6,471 nucleotides of DNA from Verrucomicrobiales bacterium (GTDB lineage Bacteria; Verrucomicrobiota; Verrucomicrobiia; Verrucomicrobiales; DEV007). The position numbers were made by a program, and so were the translations under genes. Under the pieces are notes generated by a model. The model ran no database searches. It saw only the letters and a program-made list of their open reading frames with translations, and had not been told where the DNA came from. Location: positions 1-6,471 of the forward strand of contig JABDJT010000490.1 of the NCBI GenBank assembly GCA_013003335.1, read 5' to 3'. Of this stretch, positions 1 to 6,014 are shown piece after piece. Position 1 is the first letter of the stretch. Each line of letters opens with the position of its first letter.

Positions 1-2
1 TC

Positions 3-2708
3 ATTTCAGATGCGGAAACCCTGTCGTCGTTTTCCCTTTCAGTCGTGTTTGCAGCCGAAGACGGGCAGGTTTTTGTCGGAACCCAGAGTCGGGGGCTGAA
101 CCTTTTCAACCCGGCGACCGGCGAGAACCGTGTTTTCAATCAGCAGAATTCAGGCCTGCCCAGTGACCGGATCCTGGGCATCATCGATGATCTCCAGGGC
201 TTCATTTGGATCAGCACCTCGAACGGGATTGCGAAATTTGATCCCTCGCGTGAAAAGTTTCGGATCTTCGACGAAGTGGACGGCATCCAGGAAGGCACGC
301 TGCACCTGAAAGCAATCACCCGTGCCGACGACGGAATCCTGTATTTCGGGGGCGCCAAGGGCTTTCATCGAATCGATCCCGATTCCCTTCCCAGCCCGCA
401 TCAGCCACCGACCCCGATCCTGACCGATTTCGAGAGATTTGGAGAAAAAGTCTTTCCCCGCCCCGGAGGCATTCTCGAGAAAAAAATCGCGGCCGCATCG
501 GAAATCCGCATGCCTTTCGATCAGCGGAACCGGTTTTCCTTCCGATTTTCAAACATCGGTTCCCAGTTCCCCTTCCGGGGCCGTTTTCGTTATCGGCTCG
601 TCGGCTATGAAGACGACTGGCAGATCGCGGGCCCCGATCGTCGAGCAACCTATCCCGCAGTGCCGCCGGGAACCTATGAATTCCAGGTGCAAAGTTCTCC
701 GGACGGACGTTCGTGGAACTCCAATTCCGCCCGGGTCAATCTCATCATCAGTCCACCGTGGTATGCAACCTGGTGGGCCCGGGTCGGTTTTTTACTCACC
801 TCCCTGACGATCTCACTCGGGCTCGTTAAGATCATGGTCCGGTCCCGCTTGCTCCAGGTCGAGCGGCGCGAAGAGCAGTTCAAAGCCCAGCGTGACGCCG
901 CTGAAGCCGCCCTGGCCAAGCAATTGCAGAACGGCGTGTTGCTGGAGCGCACCTCCAAGGAATTCCGACACGATTTGCGGGGGGAAGCCGTTTTCCTCGC
1001 CTCGCTCGAAAACCTCGCCCGCCACTACAACGTCAGCCGTTGTATCCTCCGCAGTCTCCAACGTACGGACGATGGAAAAAGCCAACTCGTTCCCATCGGT
1101 GAATTCTGTGCAGAAGGCGTCCAGTCTCTCCACGAACTGGTCATTCCGGTCGGCGATTCCCTGACCTCGGAGATTCTCAATTCCGACAAGCCGGTCGCCT
1201 GCGAATTTCTCGACACCAACCCGAAAGTGTCCGCCAACGAAACGCTGCGCCAGGCCGGGGTAAAATCCTTCCTCGCAGTCCGCACCAGTTTTCTCGATGA
1301 GCCCAACGGTGTCCTGGTTCTCCATCAGTGCGAGCGTACCCGCCCGTGGACGGAGGACGAATCGAAGCTCCTGCATTCCCTCGCCTCCCAGTTCGGTATC
1401 GCTGTAGCCCAGCGCGAACTGACCATGAAAGAGGAACAGTATCGGACCGAGTTGGAAACCGCCCGCCACAATGCCGAGATCGCCAACAACGCGAAATCAG
1501 AATTCCTCGCCAAGATCACTCACGAGTTGCGGACTCCGTTGAACGCCATCATCGGATTCTCCCAGGTCATCCGCGAGGACGAAGCCCTCGGCGATCGTCA
1601 GCGCGAAATCGTCGATATCATCAACAACTCCGGCGAACACCTCCTCGATGTCATCAACGACGTCCTCGACGTCTCAAAAATCGAGGCCGGCAAAACGGAA
1701 TTGAATCTCGAGCAATTCGAACTCGGCCCGTTGCTGAAATCCGTTCACGAAATGCTCGACATGAAAGCCGAGTCCAAGGGCATCGCATTCGAGTTTGCCC
1801 AGCACAGCGCCATCCCCAACCTCGTCGAGACAGATCGAAGCAAATTGCGCCAGATTCTCATCAACCTCATCGGCAACGCCATCAAGTTCACCGACGAAGG
1901 AGCCATCGGCCTCACCGTGAATGCCGAAGCGGCCTCCGCTCCCCGGCAAGTTGGCGATCAATGGCGCAGGCAGGTCCGGATCGCCTTTGAAGTTCGGGAC
2001 ACCGGGCGCGGCATTTCCCAGGAGGAACTTCCCAAGCTGTTCGAGAAATTCAGCCAGACCGACACCGGCCGCCGCGCTTCCGAAGGCACAGGCCTCGGGC
2101 TTTCCATCGCGAAAAGTTTCGTCAACATCCTCGGCGGCGATATCGAAGTCATGTCCAAGCTCGGGTTCGGGACCACCTTCCGTTTCACCATCGTGTGCGA
2201 GGAAATTGCGCGCTCCGAAGAAGCAACCGAAGGAAAACCCGCCGGCTCCGCCATTGGCAGCACTCCGCAGATTACCGGCCTGGCCGACGATTCGCCTCGT
2301 GTGAAAGTCCTCATCGCTGAAGATCAGCCCGTCAACCGGCTGCTCCTCAAAAAAGTTCTCACCAAGGCCGGTTTCGAACTCGTGGAGGCCGAGAATGGCC
2401 GCGAAGCGTACGAACAATGGGCAAAAACCGGTCCCGACCTCATCCTGATGGACGAAGACATGCCCATCATGAAAGGCAGCGAAGCCACCCGCGCGATCCT
2501 CGCCGAGTGCGGACCAAACGAAGCCCCTGTCATCATCTCGCTCACCGCCTACGCCTTCGAACAGGCGCGGGAAAAAGCCCTCGCTGCCGGCTGCAAAGAC
2601 TTCATCTCCAAGCCCTTCAAGAGCCACGAACTGTTCGCAACGATCGCGAAACACCTCGGCGTCAAATACACCTATGCCGAGGAAGGCAAGGGAGTCGAAG
2701 CTGCGTAA
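3..2708 (+). CDS. Hybrid sensor histidine kinase/response regulator (propeller–Y_Y_Y–TM–GAF–HisKA–HATPase–REC), 5' end outside window
   Basis: This is a membrane sensor kinase that should autophosphorylate on histidine and pass the phosphate to its own C-terminal receiver. The frame is open from base 3 with no stop. The GTG at 45 is therefore only an internal codon, and the true N-terminus (more propeller blades, probably a signal peptide) lies to the left. Numbering from that GTG: propeller-type repeats at about 1-115, Y_Y_Y domain about 170-235 (YRLVGYEDDW at 183), one membrane helix about 247-266, GAF domain about 317-460, and HisKA with phospho-acceptor His493 in THELRTPLN. The HATPase follows, with N-box Asn611, DTGRGI 652-657 and GTGLGL 681-686. 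The receiver has acidic pair E759/D760, phospho-acceptor D803, T834 and K856. All catalytic residues are present. No DNA-binding domain or HPt domain follows, so phosphate output probably needs a partner encoded elsewhere. The ligand is unknown; related propeller kinases often sense extracellular carbohydrates. Confidence 0.95.
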   Translation: MSDAETLSSFSLSVVFAAEDGQVFVGTQSRGLNLFNPATGENRVFNQQNSGLPSDRILGIIDDLQGFIWISTSNGIAKFDPSREKFRIFDEVDGIQEGTLHLKAITRADDGILYFGGAKGFHRIDPDSLPSPHQPPTPILTDFERFGEKVFPRPGGILEKKIAAASEIRMPFDQRNRFSFRFSNIGSQFPFRGRFRYRLVGYEDDWQIAGPDRRATYPAVPPGTYEFQVQSSPDGRSWNSNSARVNLIISPPWYATWWARVGFLLTSLTISLGLVKIMVRSRLLQVERREEQFKAQRDAAEAALAKQLQNGVLLERTSKEFRHDLRGEAVFLASLENLARHYNVSRCILRSLQRTDDGKSQLVPIGEFCAEGVQSLHELVIPVGDSLTSEILNSDKPVACEFLDTNPKVSANETLRQAGVKSFLAVRTSFLDEPNGVLVLHQCERTRPWTEDESKLLHSLASQFGIAVAQRELTMKEEQYRTELETARHNAEIANNAKSEFLAKITHELRTPLNAIIGFSQVIREDEALGDRQREIVDIINNSGEHLLDVINDVLDVSKIEAGKTELNLEQFELGPLLKSVHEMLDMKAESKGIAFEFAQHSAIPNLVETDRSKLRQILINLIGNAIKFTDEGAIGLTVNAEAASAPRQVGDQWRRQVRIAFEVRDTGRGISQEELPKLFEKFSQTDTGRRASEGTGLGLSIAKSFVNILGGDIEVMSKLGFGTTFRFTIVCEEIARSEEATEGKPAGSAIGSTPQITGLADDSPRVKVLIAEDQPVNRLLLKKVLTKAGFELVEAENGREAYEQWAKTGPDLILMDEDMPIMKGSEATRAILAECGPNEAPVIISLTAYAFEQAREKALAAGCKDFISKPFKSHELFATIAKHLGVKYTYAEEGKGVEAA

Positions 2709-2716
2709 ATCGATCA

Positions 2717-2747
2717 AACAGGGTTGATTCAACGAACCAACCCTGTT
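2717..2747. repeat. Perfect 10-bp inverted repeat (hairpin/palindrome) between kinase and methyltransferase genes
   Basis: The arm AACAGGGTTG (2717-2726) is exactly complementary to CAACCCTGTT (2738-2747), with an 11-base centre. Inside it TTC (2728-2730) can pair with GAA (2734-2736), leaving a three-base loop. It starts 8 bases after the kinase stop and ends 16 bases before the methyltransferase ATG. No T-tract follows (CATTCGAAAG), so it is not a classical intrinsic terminator. It could be a transcript 3'-end stabiliser, an operator, or one copy of a small palindromic repeat, because similar sequence recurs at 3785-3821 and as a half-site at 5420-5430. Confidence 0.75.
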
Positions 2748-2763
2748 CATTCGAAAGCACGCC

Positions 2764-3498
2764 ATGCCGCGCTTCTTTCCCAAAACACGCCGGAAACTCC
2801 TCCGCGACATGGTTCACGACCGTGCCGAACCTGATTCCACCTCCGTGATCCAGCGCGTGTCCCAAAACCGCACCCGCGAAAACTACGCCCTCGCCGCCAG
2901 GCACGTCCCCGGGCAGCGAGTCCTCGACATCGGTCCCGGTTTCGGCCTCGCCCACGACCGGTTGATCGCCGCCGGGCCGGAGAAAATCATCTGCGTCGAC
3001 AAATTCGATCAGTCCCGGAAAAATTTCACCGTGCGCGACGACCGGATCGAGCATCACAGACTCGACTTCCTCGAAAACGATTTCGCTGACGGCGAATTCG
3101 GCGTCGTGATCTGTGTCGCCACAATGTACTACCTCACCGATCATGCCCGCTTTCTTGCTGAAATTTCACGGATCCTCAAACCGGGTGGCGTCCTCGTCAT
3201 CAACAATTTCGATCGCGCCGTGATGCGCACCCTGTTTGGACTTACCCTCGCAGAACTCGACCCACGATACGGCCCTGTCTACGACGGAGACGAATTCGCC
3301 CGGATCGTTGGAGATTCACTCGGTGGCGCGGTGAAAATTCACGTGCAGTCGCCCGTGCGCTGGACTCCCCGCTGGCGGCGCTGGATTTCGCTGGCGACCC
3401 TGCCGATCCGGCTGATCGCAACTTCACCCCGCCTCGTCCCCGCCGACGGAGTCCGCCTCCGTGGCGTCTACACGATGCTCGAAGCGCGGAAGGCTTGA
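2764..3498 (+). CDS. Class I SAM-dependent methyltransferase (Methyltransf_11 type)
   Basis: This 244-residue protein is predicted to transfer a methyl group from S-adenosylmethionine to an unknown acceptor. The Rossmann-fold landmarks are clear. Motif I is VLDIGPGFGLA from residue 53. An acidic residue ending beta-2 is D79 in CVDKFD, where the SAM ribose hydroxyls are expected. D101 follows in RLDFLENDF, then the post-motif strand GVVICVATMYYLTD around 110-126, and RILKPGGVLVINNF around 136-149, the usual ILKPGG loop. The C-terminal part has a basic, tryptophan-rich stretch (RWTPRWRRW, 199-207) followed by a hydrophobic segment (208-219) that might bind membrane or a hydrophobic substrate; this is inference. 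The ATG start gives a normal N-terminal cap, but no Shine-Dalgarno sequence precedes it. The last 75 bases overlap the convergent NRDE-family gene. The substrate cannot be told from sequence; the fold assignment is secure. Confidence 0.85.
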   Translation: MPRFFPKTRRKLLRDMVHDRAEPDSTSVIQRVSQNRTRENYALAARHVPGQRVLDIGPGFGLAHDRLIAAGPEKIICVDKFDQSRKNFTVRDDRIEHHRLDFLENDFADGEFGVVICVATMYYLTDHARFLAEISRILKPGGVLVINNFDRAVMRTLFGLTLAELDPRYGPVYDGDEFARIVGDSLGGAVKIHVQSPVRWTPRWRRWISLATLPIRLIATSPRLVPADGVRLRGVYTMLEARKA

Positions 3499-4236
3499 TT
3501 CTAAAGTCTCCCCGTCCCCTTCATGGTTCGGTTGTTCCACGACATATCGAAAGTGAATGATCTCCGGTGAAACATCGACCCGCGAGCGACTCCACGTCTG
3601 CGCGTCCGGGCGGTTCATGCGCGGCGTGAAGGCTGTCGACGGTTCCCCGAAATTGTTCTGAAACGCCTCGAGGTCGTCCGCCGATTGCGGATTTGCCGCC
3701 AGAAGCGCCTCCCGCCGCGCCTGCAGGACCTGTTCCGTTTCAAACGACGAGGAAGAAACGGGCTGTTCGGGGGTTCCACGATCCAAAAGGGTTGGTTCGC
3801 CAATCAGACCCTGTTGGTTCGTTTTTCGCCCGGGCCAGCTCCACTTCGATATCTCCTCCGGCGAGAACGCCAGCAAGTGAAACGGCCGGTATTTTTCATA
3901 GTCGATCGCCGCCAACGCCTTTCTCAAATCCGAAACATTGCGATTGCCGGCGAGATTTTTCACGAGCAGCCCGCGGCTCTCAAACGCCCCGCCGTTTTTG
4001 TCAGGCAGCTCGCGGTCATACCAGTTCAGCAACGTGACGACGAGCCCGTACTCGTTGGCAAACATCCACGTGCCTCCGGCATCCGGGTCGATCGGCACAA
4101 GAAATCGCGTGCCGGTTTCCGCCTCTTCGAAAACCGCCGGCGGTTCCGCGATGGATCGCTTTTTCGATTCGTCCCGGTTGAAAAAAACGGAATACCGGCC
4201 GGGCCCGGCATCCGTCCACCAGGTCATTGTGCACAT
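3424..4236 (-). CDS. NRDE (TANGO2-like) family protein
   Basis: This 270-residue protein belongs to the NRDE family, whose eukaryotic member is TANGO2. The family signature Asn-Arg-Asp-Glu is at 20-23 (FFNRDES), followed by AGGTW at 53-57, Asn61 and the VVTLLNW strand at 66-72. The start at 4236 is favoured over the ATG at 4227 because it gives Met-Cys, and Cys2 is characteristic of the family; this resembles the N-terminal nucleophile layout of Ntn hydrolases, although the biochemical activity is unsettled. The gene begins 13 bases inside folA in another frame, so translational coupling is likely. The ATG at 4227 would overlap the folA stop as ATGA. The C-terminal tail (about the last 25 residues, acidic, no recognisable motif) is encoded antisense to the methyltransferase 3' end and may be a non-conserved extension. 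A palindrome-like repeat lies inside the coding sequence and encodes the TNQQGLIGEPTLL region. Confidence 0.88.
   Translation of the reverse strand: MCTMTWWTDAGPGRYSVFFNRDESKKRSIAEPPAVFEEAETGTRFLVPIDPDAGGTWMFANEYGLVVTLLNWYDRELPDKNGGAFESRGLLVKNLAGNRNVSDLRKALAAIDYEKYRPFHLLAFSPEEISKWSWPGRKTNQQGLIGEPTLLDRGTPEQPVSSSSFETEQVLQARREALLAANPQSADDLEAFQNNFGEPSTAFTPRMNRPDAQTWSRSRVDVSPEIIHFRYVVEQPNHEGDGETLESSLPRFEHRVDATEADSVGGDEAG
3785..3821. repeat. Degenerate copy of the 2717 palindromic repeat, inside the NRDE-family gene
   Basis: The stretch begins AAAAGGGTTGGTTCG (3785-3799) and continues to ACCCTGTTGGTTCG (3808-3821). Against the reverse complement of 2717-2747, its first 15 bases match at 14 positions and the ACCCTGTT end (3808-3815) is identical. 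The spacing is the same and only the centre differs. Aligned in the direct orientation without gaps, about 27 of 37 bases match. The segment also carries GGTTCG twice (3794-3799 and 3816-3821). It is fully in frame and creates no stop in the NRDE gene. Confidence 0.5.
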
Positions 4237-4724
4237 CGTTCGAGGATCACAAAAGTCATCGCATAGGGGTTTTCATCGTCAGCCTCCAGCCGCAATTCCG
4301 ACAGCGTTTCCCAGTCCGCCTCCGCTTCGTAATCGGGGAATTGCACCTCGCCCGGGATCTCTTCCTCCACGAACGTCAGCACGAGCTGATCCGCCAACGG
4401 CAGGGCCGCTTCGTAAACGCTTGCCCCGCCGGACACGACCAATTCCGGCGCGCCCTGTTCTTTTGCAATGTCGCGTCCTGATTCGACGGAGTCGGCAACA
4501 TGTCCGTTCTCTACCTTGTAATCGGATTTCCCGGTCAGGACGATCGGGATTTGGGTGGTGAACCAGCCTTCCATTTCTTCGAAGGTTTTCCGCCCGAGCA
4601 GCATGAATTTTCCCGCTGTGTAGGTTCGGAAGTGGTAAGCGTCCCGCGGCAGATCCCACGGAATCCCTGATCCTGTGCCGATCACCCGGTTTTTCGCCAT
4701 CGCGGCGATCATGGAAATTTTCAT
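4224..4724 (-). CDS. folA: Dihydrofolate reductase
   Basis: This enzyme reduces 7,8-dihydrofolate to tetrahydrofolate with NADPH in the cytoplasm, supplying one-carbon carriers. The 166-residue product aligns by eye along the length of bacterial DHFR (E. coli 159). It begins MKISMIAAMAKNRVIG. Then come IPWDLPRDAYHF with the catalytic acid at Asp28 (equivalent to E. coli Asp27), the NADPH-binding GRKTFE at 44-49, VSGGASVYE at 97-105, and the C-terminal PDYE, DWETLSE and FVILER strands. The frame is open upstream to an ATG at 4832. The start at 4724 is chosen because it places the conserved N-terminal strand directly after Met and leaves 13 bases to the upstream gene. The alternative would add 36 unrelated residues inside that gene. 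No Shine-Dalgarno is visible (TTTTTTACCTGC precedes the ATG). The stop overlaps the NRDE gene start. No thyA lies in the window. Confidence 0.95.
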   Translation of the reverse strand: MKISMIAAMAKNRVIGTGSGIPWDLPRDAYHFRTYTAGKFMLLGRKTFEEMEGWFTTQIPIVLTGKSDYKVENGHVADSVESGRDIAKEQGAPELVVSGGASVYEAALPLADQLVLTFVEEEIPGEVQFPDYEAEADWETLSELRLEADDENPYAMTFVILERCAQ

Positions 4725-4737
4725 GCAGGTAAAAAAT

Positions 4738-5340
4738 TCAGCGGATTGGCCTACTTCGCTCCGGCGGGGGAAACCGCGAGAGGGGCAACGGCCCGGAGTG
4801 TTCAATCTTGTGGCTGGCATCCAGTACGACAAGGGTTGGTTTGCCGTCGATTGCAGAGAATCGACGGCCGCCTATGACGACTTCTCCGTTGACGAAATCA
4901 AAGACTTTTCCGTCACAAATCACGCGGGTGCCTTCCGGAAGTTCGCTGGGAATCAAATACGGCATCCCCCGGGGTGGAGCGAAGGTCGGGGCCGGTTTCG
5001 GAATGCGGGGAGGACTCACTACCAGGGCCGCCTGTCCGCTGCCACGGGGAGAATTGGCATACTTCAGATATGCTGGATTCGAATTTCGAATGGCGATCCG
5101 GAGATTCCCGAAATCGAACCCGATAAAACCCTTCCGGTAAAAAACTCCCAGGCCTCCGTCGATGTTTTTTCGGGGGGTCGGCGAACGCTCGAGATTCAGG
5201 CCCCGGTTGAATTCCATCGAACGGAGTTCTCCATATCCGCCTGCCGCCCCGGGTTTCAGTGATCCGGTTTTCCCGGCATAAAACGCCCAGGCGATAAGAA
5301 TGGGAGCCACGAGCATCAAGACTCTCCAAAAATGCTTCAT
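4738..5340 (-). CDS. Unrecognised membrane-anchored or secreted protein, first gene of the folA operon
   Basis: I do not recognise this 200-residue protein. Starting at the ATG at 5340, residues 4-22 (FWRVLMLVAPILIAWAFYA) form a hydrophobic segment after a short MKH, typical of a signal anchor or uncleaved signal peptide; no lipobox cysteine follows. The rest would be outside the membrane. It has a strand-rich part (GVFYRKGFIGFDFGNLRIAI), a proline-rich linker (SPPRIPKPAPTFAPPRG) and a second strand-rich part (GTRVICDGKVFDFVNGEVVIGGRRFSAIDGKP, quoted here only as a region), ending in a proline- and arginine-rich tail. An ATG at 5373 would add 11 residues, and one at 5478 would run into the sixA-like gene. 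The stop is 13 bases before folA, so co-transcription is likely. Codon and base use resemble the neighbours. A coding assignment is supported by the signal-anchor placement and operon spacing, not by homology. Confidence 0.7.
   Translation of the reverse strand: MKHFWRVLMLVAPILIAWAFYAGKTGSLKPGAAGGYGELRSMEFNRGLNLERSPTPRKNIDGGLGVFYRKGFIGFDFGNLRIAIRNSNPAYLKYANSPRGSGQAALVVSPPRIPKPAPTFAPPRGMPYLIPSELPEGTRVICDGKVFDFVNGEVVIGGRRFSAIDGKPTLVVLDASHKIEHSGPLPLSRFPPPERSRPIR
4831..4868. repeat. Related 15-mer next to a perfect 10-bp hairpin, inside the unrecognised gene
   Basis: AAGGGTTGGTTTGCC (4831-4845) matches AAGGGTTGGTTCGCC at 3787-3801 in 14 of 15 bases. It overlaps a separate perfect inverted repeat: GCCGTCGATT (4843-4852), six-base loop GCAGAG, AATCGACGGC (4859-4868). 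On the minus-strand transcript this would form a stable 10-bp stem within the codons for GRRFSAIDGKP. No T-tract accompanies it on either strand, so it is not an obvious terminator. Confidence 0.5.
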
Positions 5341-5446
5341 GATTCGAACGGTATCATAGAGGACAAACTTCATCCAACCATCGCCCGATCGGGTTGAAAC
5401 ATGTCGACGAAACGGCGGTAACAGGGTTGAATATTCGTTGTCGAAA
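5341..5446. promoter_or_regulatory. Divergent intergenic region between the folA operon and the sixA-like gene
   Basis: Because genes on both sides read away from it, this 106-base gap should hold two promoters. A perfect 10-bp palindrome CCCGATCGGG lies at 5384-5393, near the middle, and could be an operator. AACAGGGTTGA at 5420-5430, sixteen bases before the sixA-like ATG, is identical to the left arm plus one base of the palindrome at 2717. I could not assign convincing -35/-10 pairs for either direction. The role as a promoter region is inferred from gene orientation. Confidence 0.45.
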
Positions 5447-5953
5447 ATGAAAACGCTCACCATCGTCCGCCATGCCAAGTCCAGCTGGGATAATCACTCT
5501 CTGAACGATCATGACCGGCCGCTGAATGACCGCGGATTCCGGGCCGCGCCGCTCGTCGGAAAAGCACTGAAAGAACGGGATGTTTCGCCGGACGTCATTC
5601 TCAGCAGCACGGCTCTGCGGGCGTGGACCACGGCAAAAATCATCGCCGGTGAAATCGGGTATCCGGAAGAGAAAATCATCACGACCGAGGAAATCTATCT
5701 CGCTTCAACCCGGACGCTGCTCAACCTTCTGACCCGCGAAATCGACGAGGCCCACGAGTCAGCCATGATTTTCGGCCACAATCCGGGCTTTCATGACCTG
5801 ACCAACACGCTGTTGGAAGACGAATACGTGGAGTCCTTTCCCACCTGTGCTGTCGCCCGGATCCGGCTGCCGATTGATCACTGGGGCGAAATTTCAGGCG
5901 GCGAAGGCGAATTGGTGGAACATTTTACCCCGAAAAGCCTGAAATCCGGGTAA
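5447..5953 (+). CDS. SixA-like histidine phosphatase (phosphoglycerate mutase-like fold)
   Basis: This 168-residue protein belongs to the histidine phosphatase superfamily, in the SixA-like branch. It begins MKTLTIVRHAKSSW, where R8-H9 is the RHG-type motif and His9 would be the phospho-accepting nucleophile. SSTALRAWTTA places Arg58 in the conserved S-x-x-x-R-A-x-x-T-A helix, and FGHNPG supplies the second catalytic His111. SixA in E. coli removes phosphate from phosphohistidine proteins, but many relatives act on other small or protein substrates, so the target here is open. A TTG at 5438 would add three residues (MSK). The ATG is chosen because family members normally start a few residues before the first strand. 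Neither start has a Shine-Dalgarno. The upstream gene is divergent and panD follows 61 bases downstream on the same strand. Confidence 0.9.
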   Translation: MKTLTIVRHAKSSWDNHSLNDHDRPLNDRGFRAAPLVGKALKERDVSPDVILSSTALRAWTTAKIIAGEIGYPEEKIITTEEIYLASTRTLLNLLTREIDEAHESAMIFGHNPGFHDLTNTLLEDEYVESFPTCAVARIRLPIDHWGEISGGEGELVEHFTPKSLKSG

Positions 5954-6014
5954 GACAATGATGACGCAGGCGTCTGATTGACAAACCCGGCCCCTGAGAC
6001 ACCTTAGCCCCGAA

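Noticed and set aside
45..47. GTG as the start codon of the sensor kinase
   Set aside because: The frame is open to the left edge with 14 more codons, and the propeller region is already under way, so the gene simply enters from outside the window.
813..1469. 218-codon minus-strand open frame opposite the GAF region
   Set aside because: Antisense of the recognisable GAF domain, with no family motif and no operon context.
1674..2810. 378-codon minus-strand open frame opposite the kinase gene
   Set aside because: It is the antisense shadow of a highly conserved HisKA/HATPase/receiver coding region; its glycine- and phenylalanine-rich translation shows no domain and reflects GC-rich codon bias.
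4725..4832. Longer folA start at 4832
   Set aside because: The 36 extra residues have no DHFR homology and would overlap the upstream gene by 95 bases; the Met at 4724 matches the family's N-terminus.
5353..5358. Minus-strand TATGAT as -10 box for the unrecognised gene–folA operon
   Set aside because: Good -10 match, but no -35-like hexamer at 16-18 bases upstream (best about 2 of 6), and it would give a leader of only a few bases.
5978..6006. Promoter for panD: perfect TTGACA at 5978-5983
   Set aside because: No acceptable -10 box lies 16-19 bases downstream (best hexamers match TATAAT at 2 of 6), so the -35 match alone is not enough.
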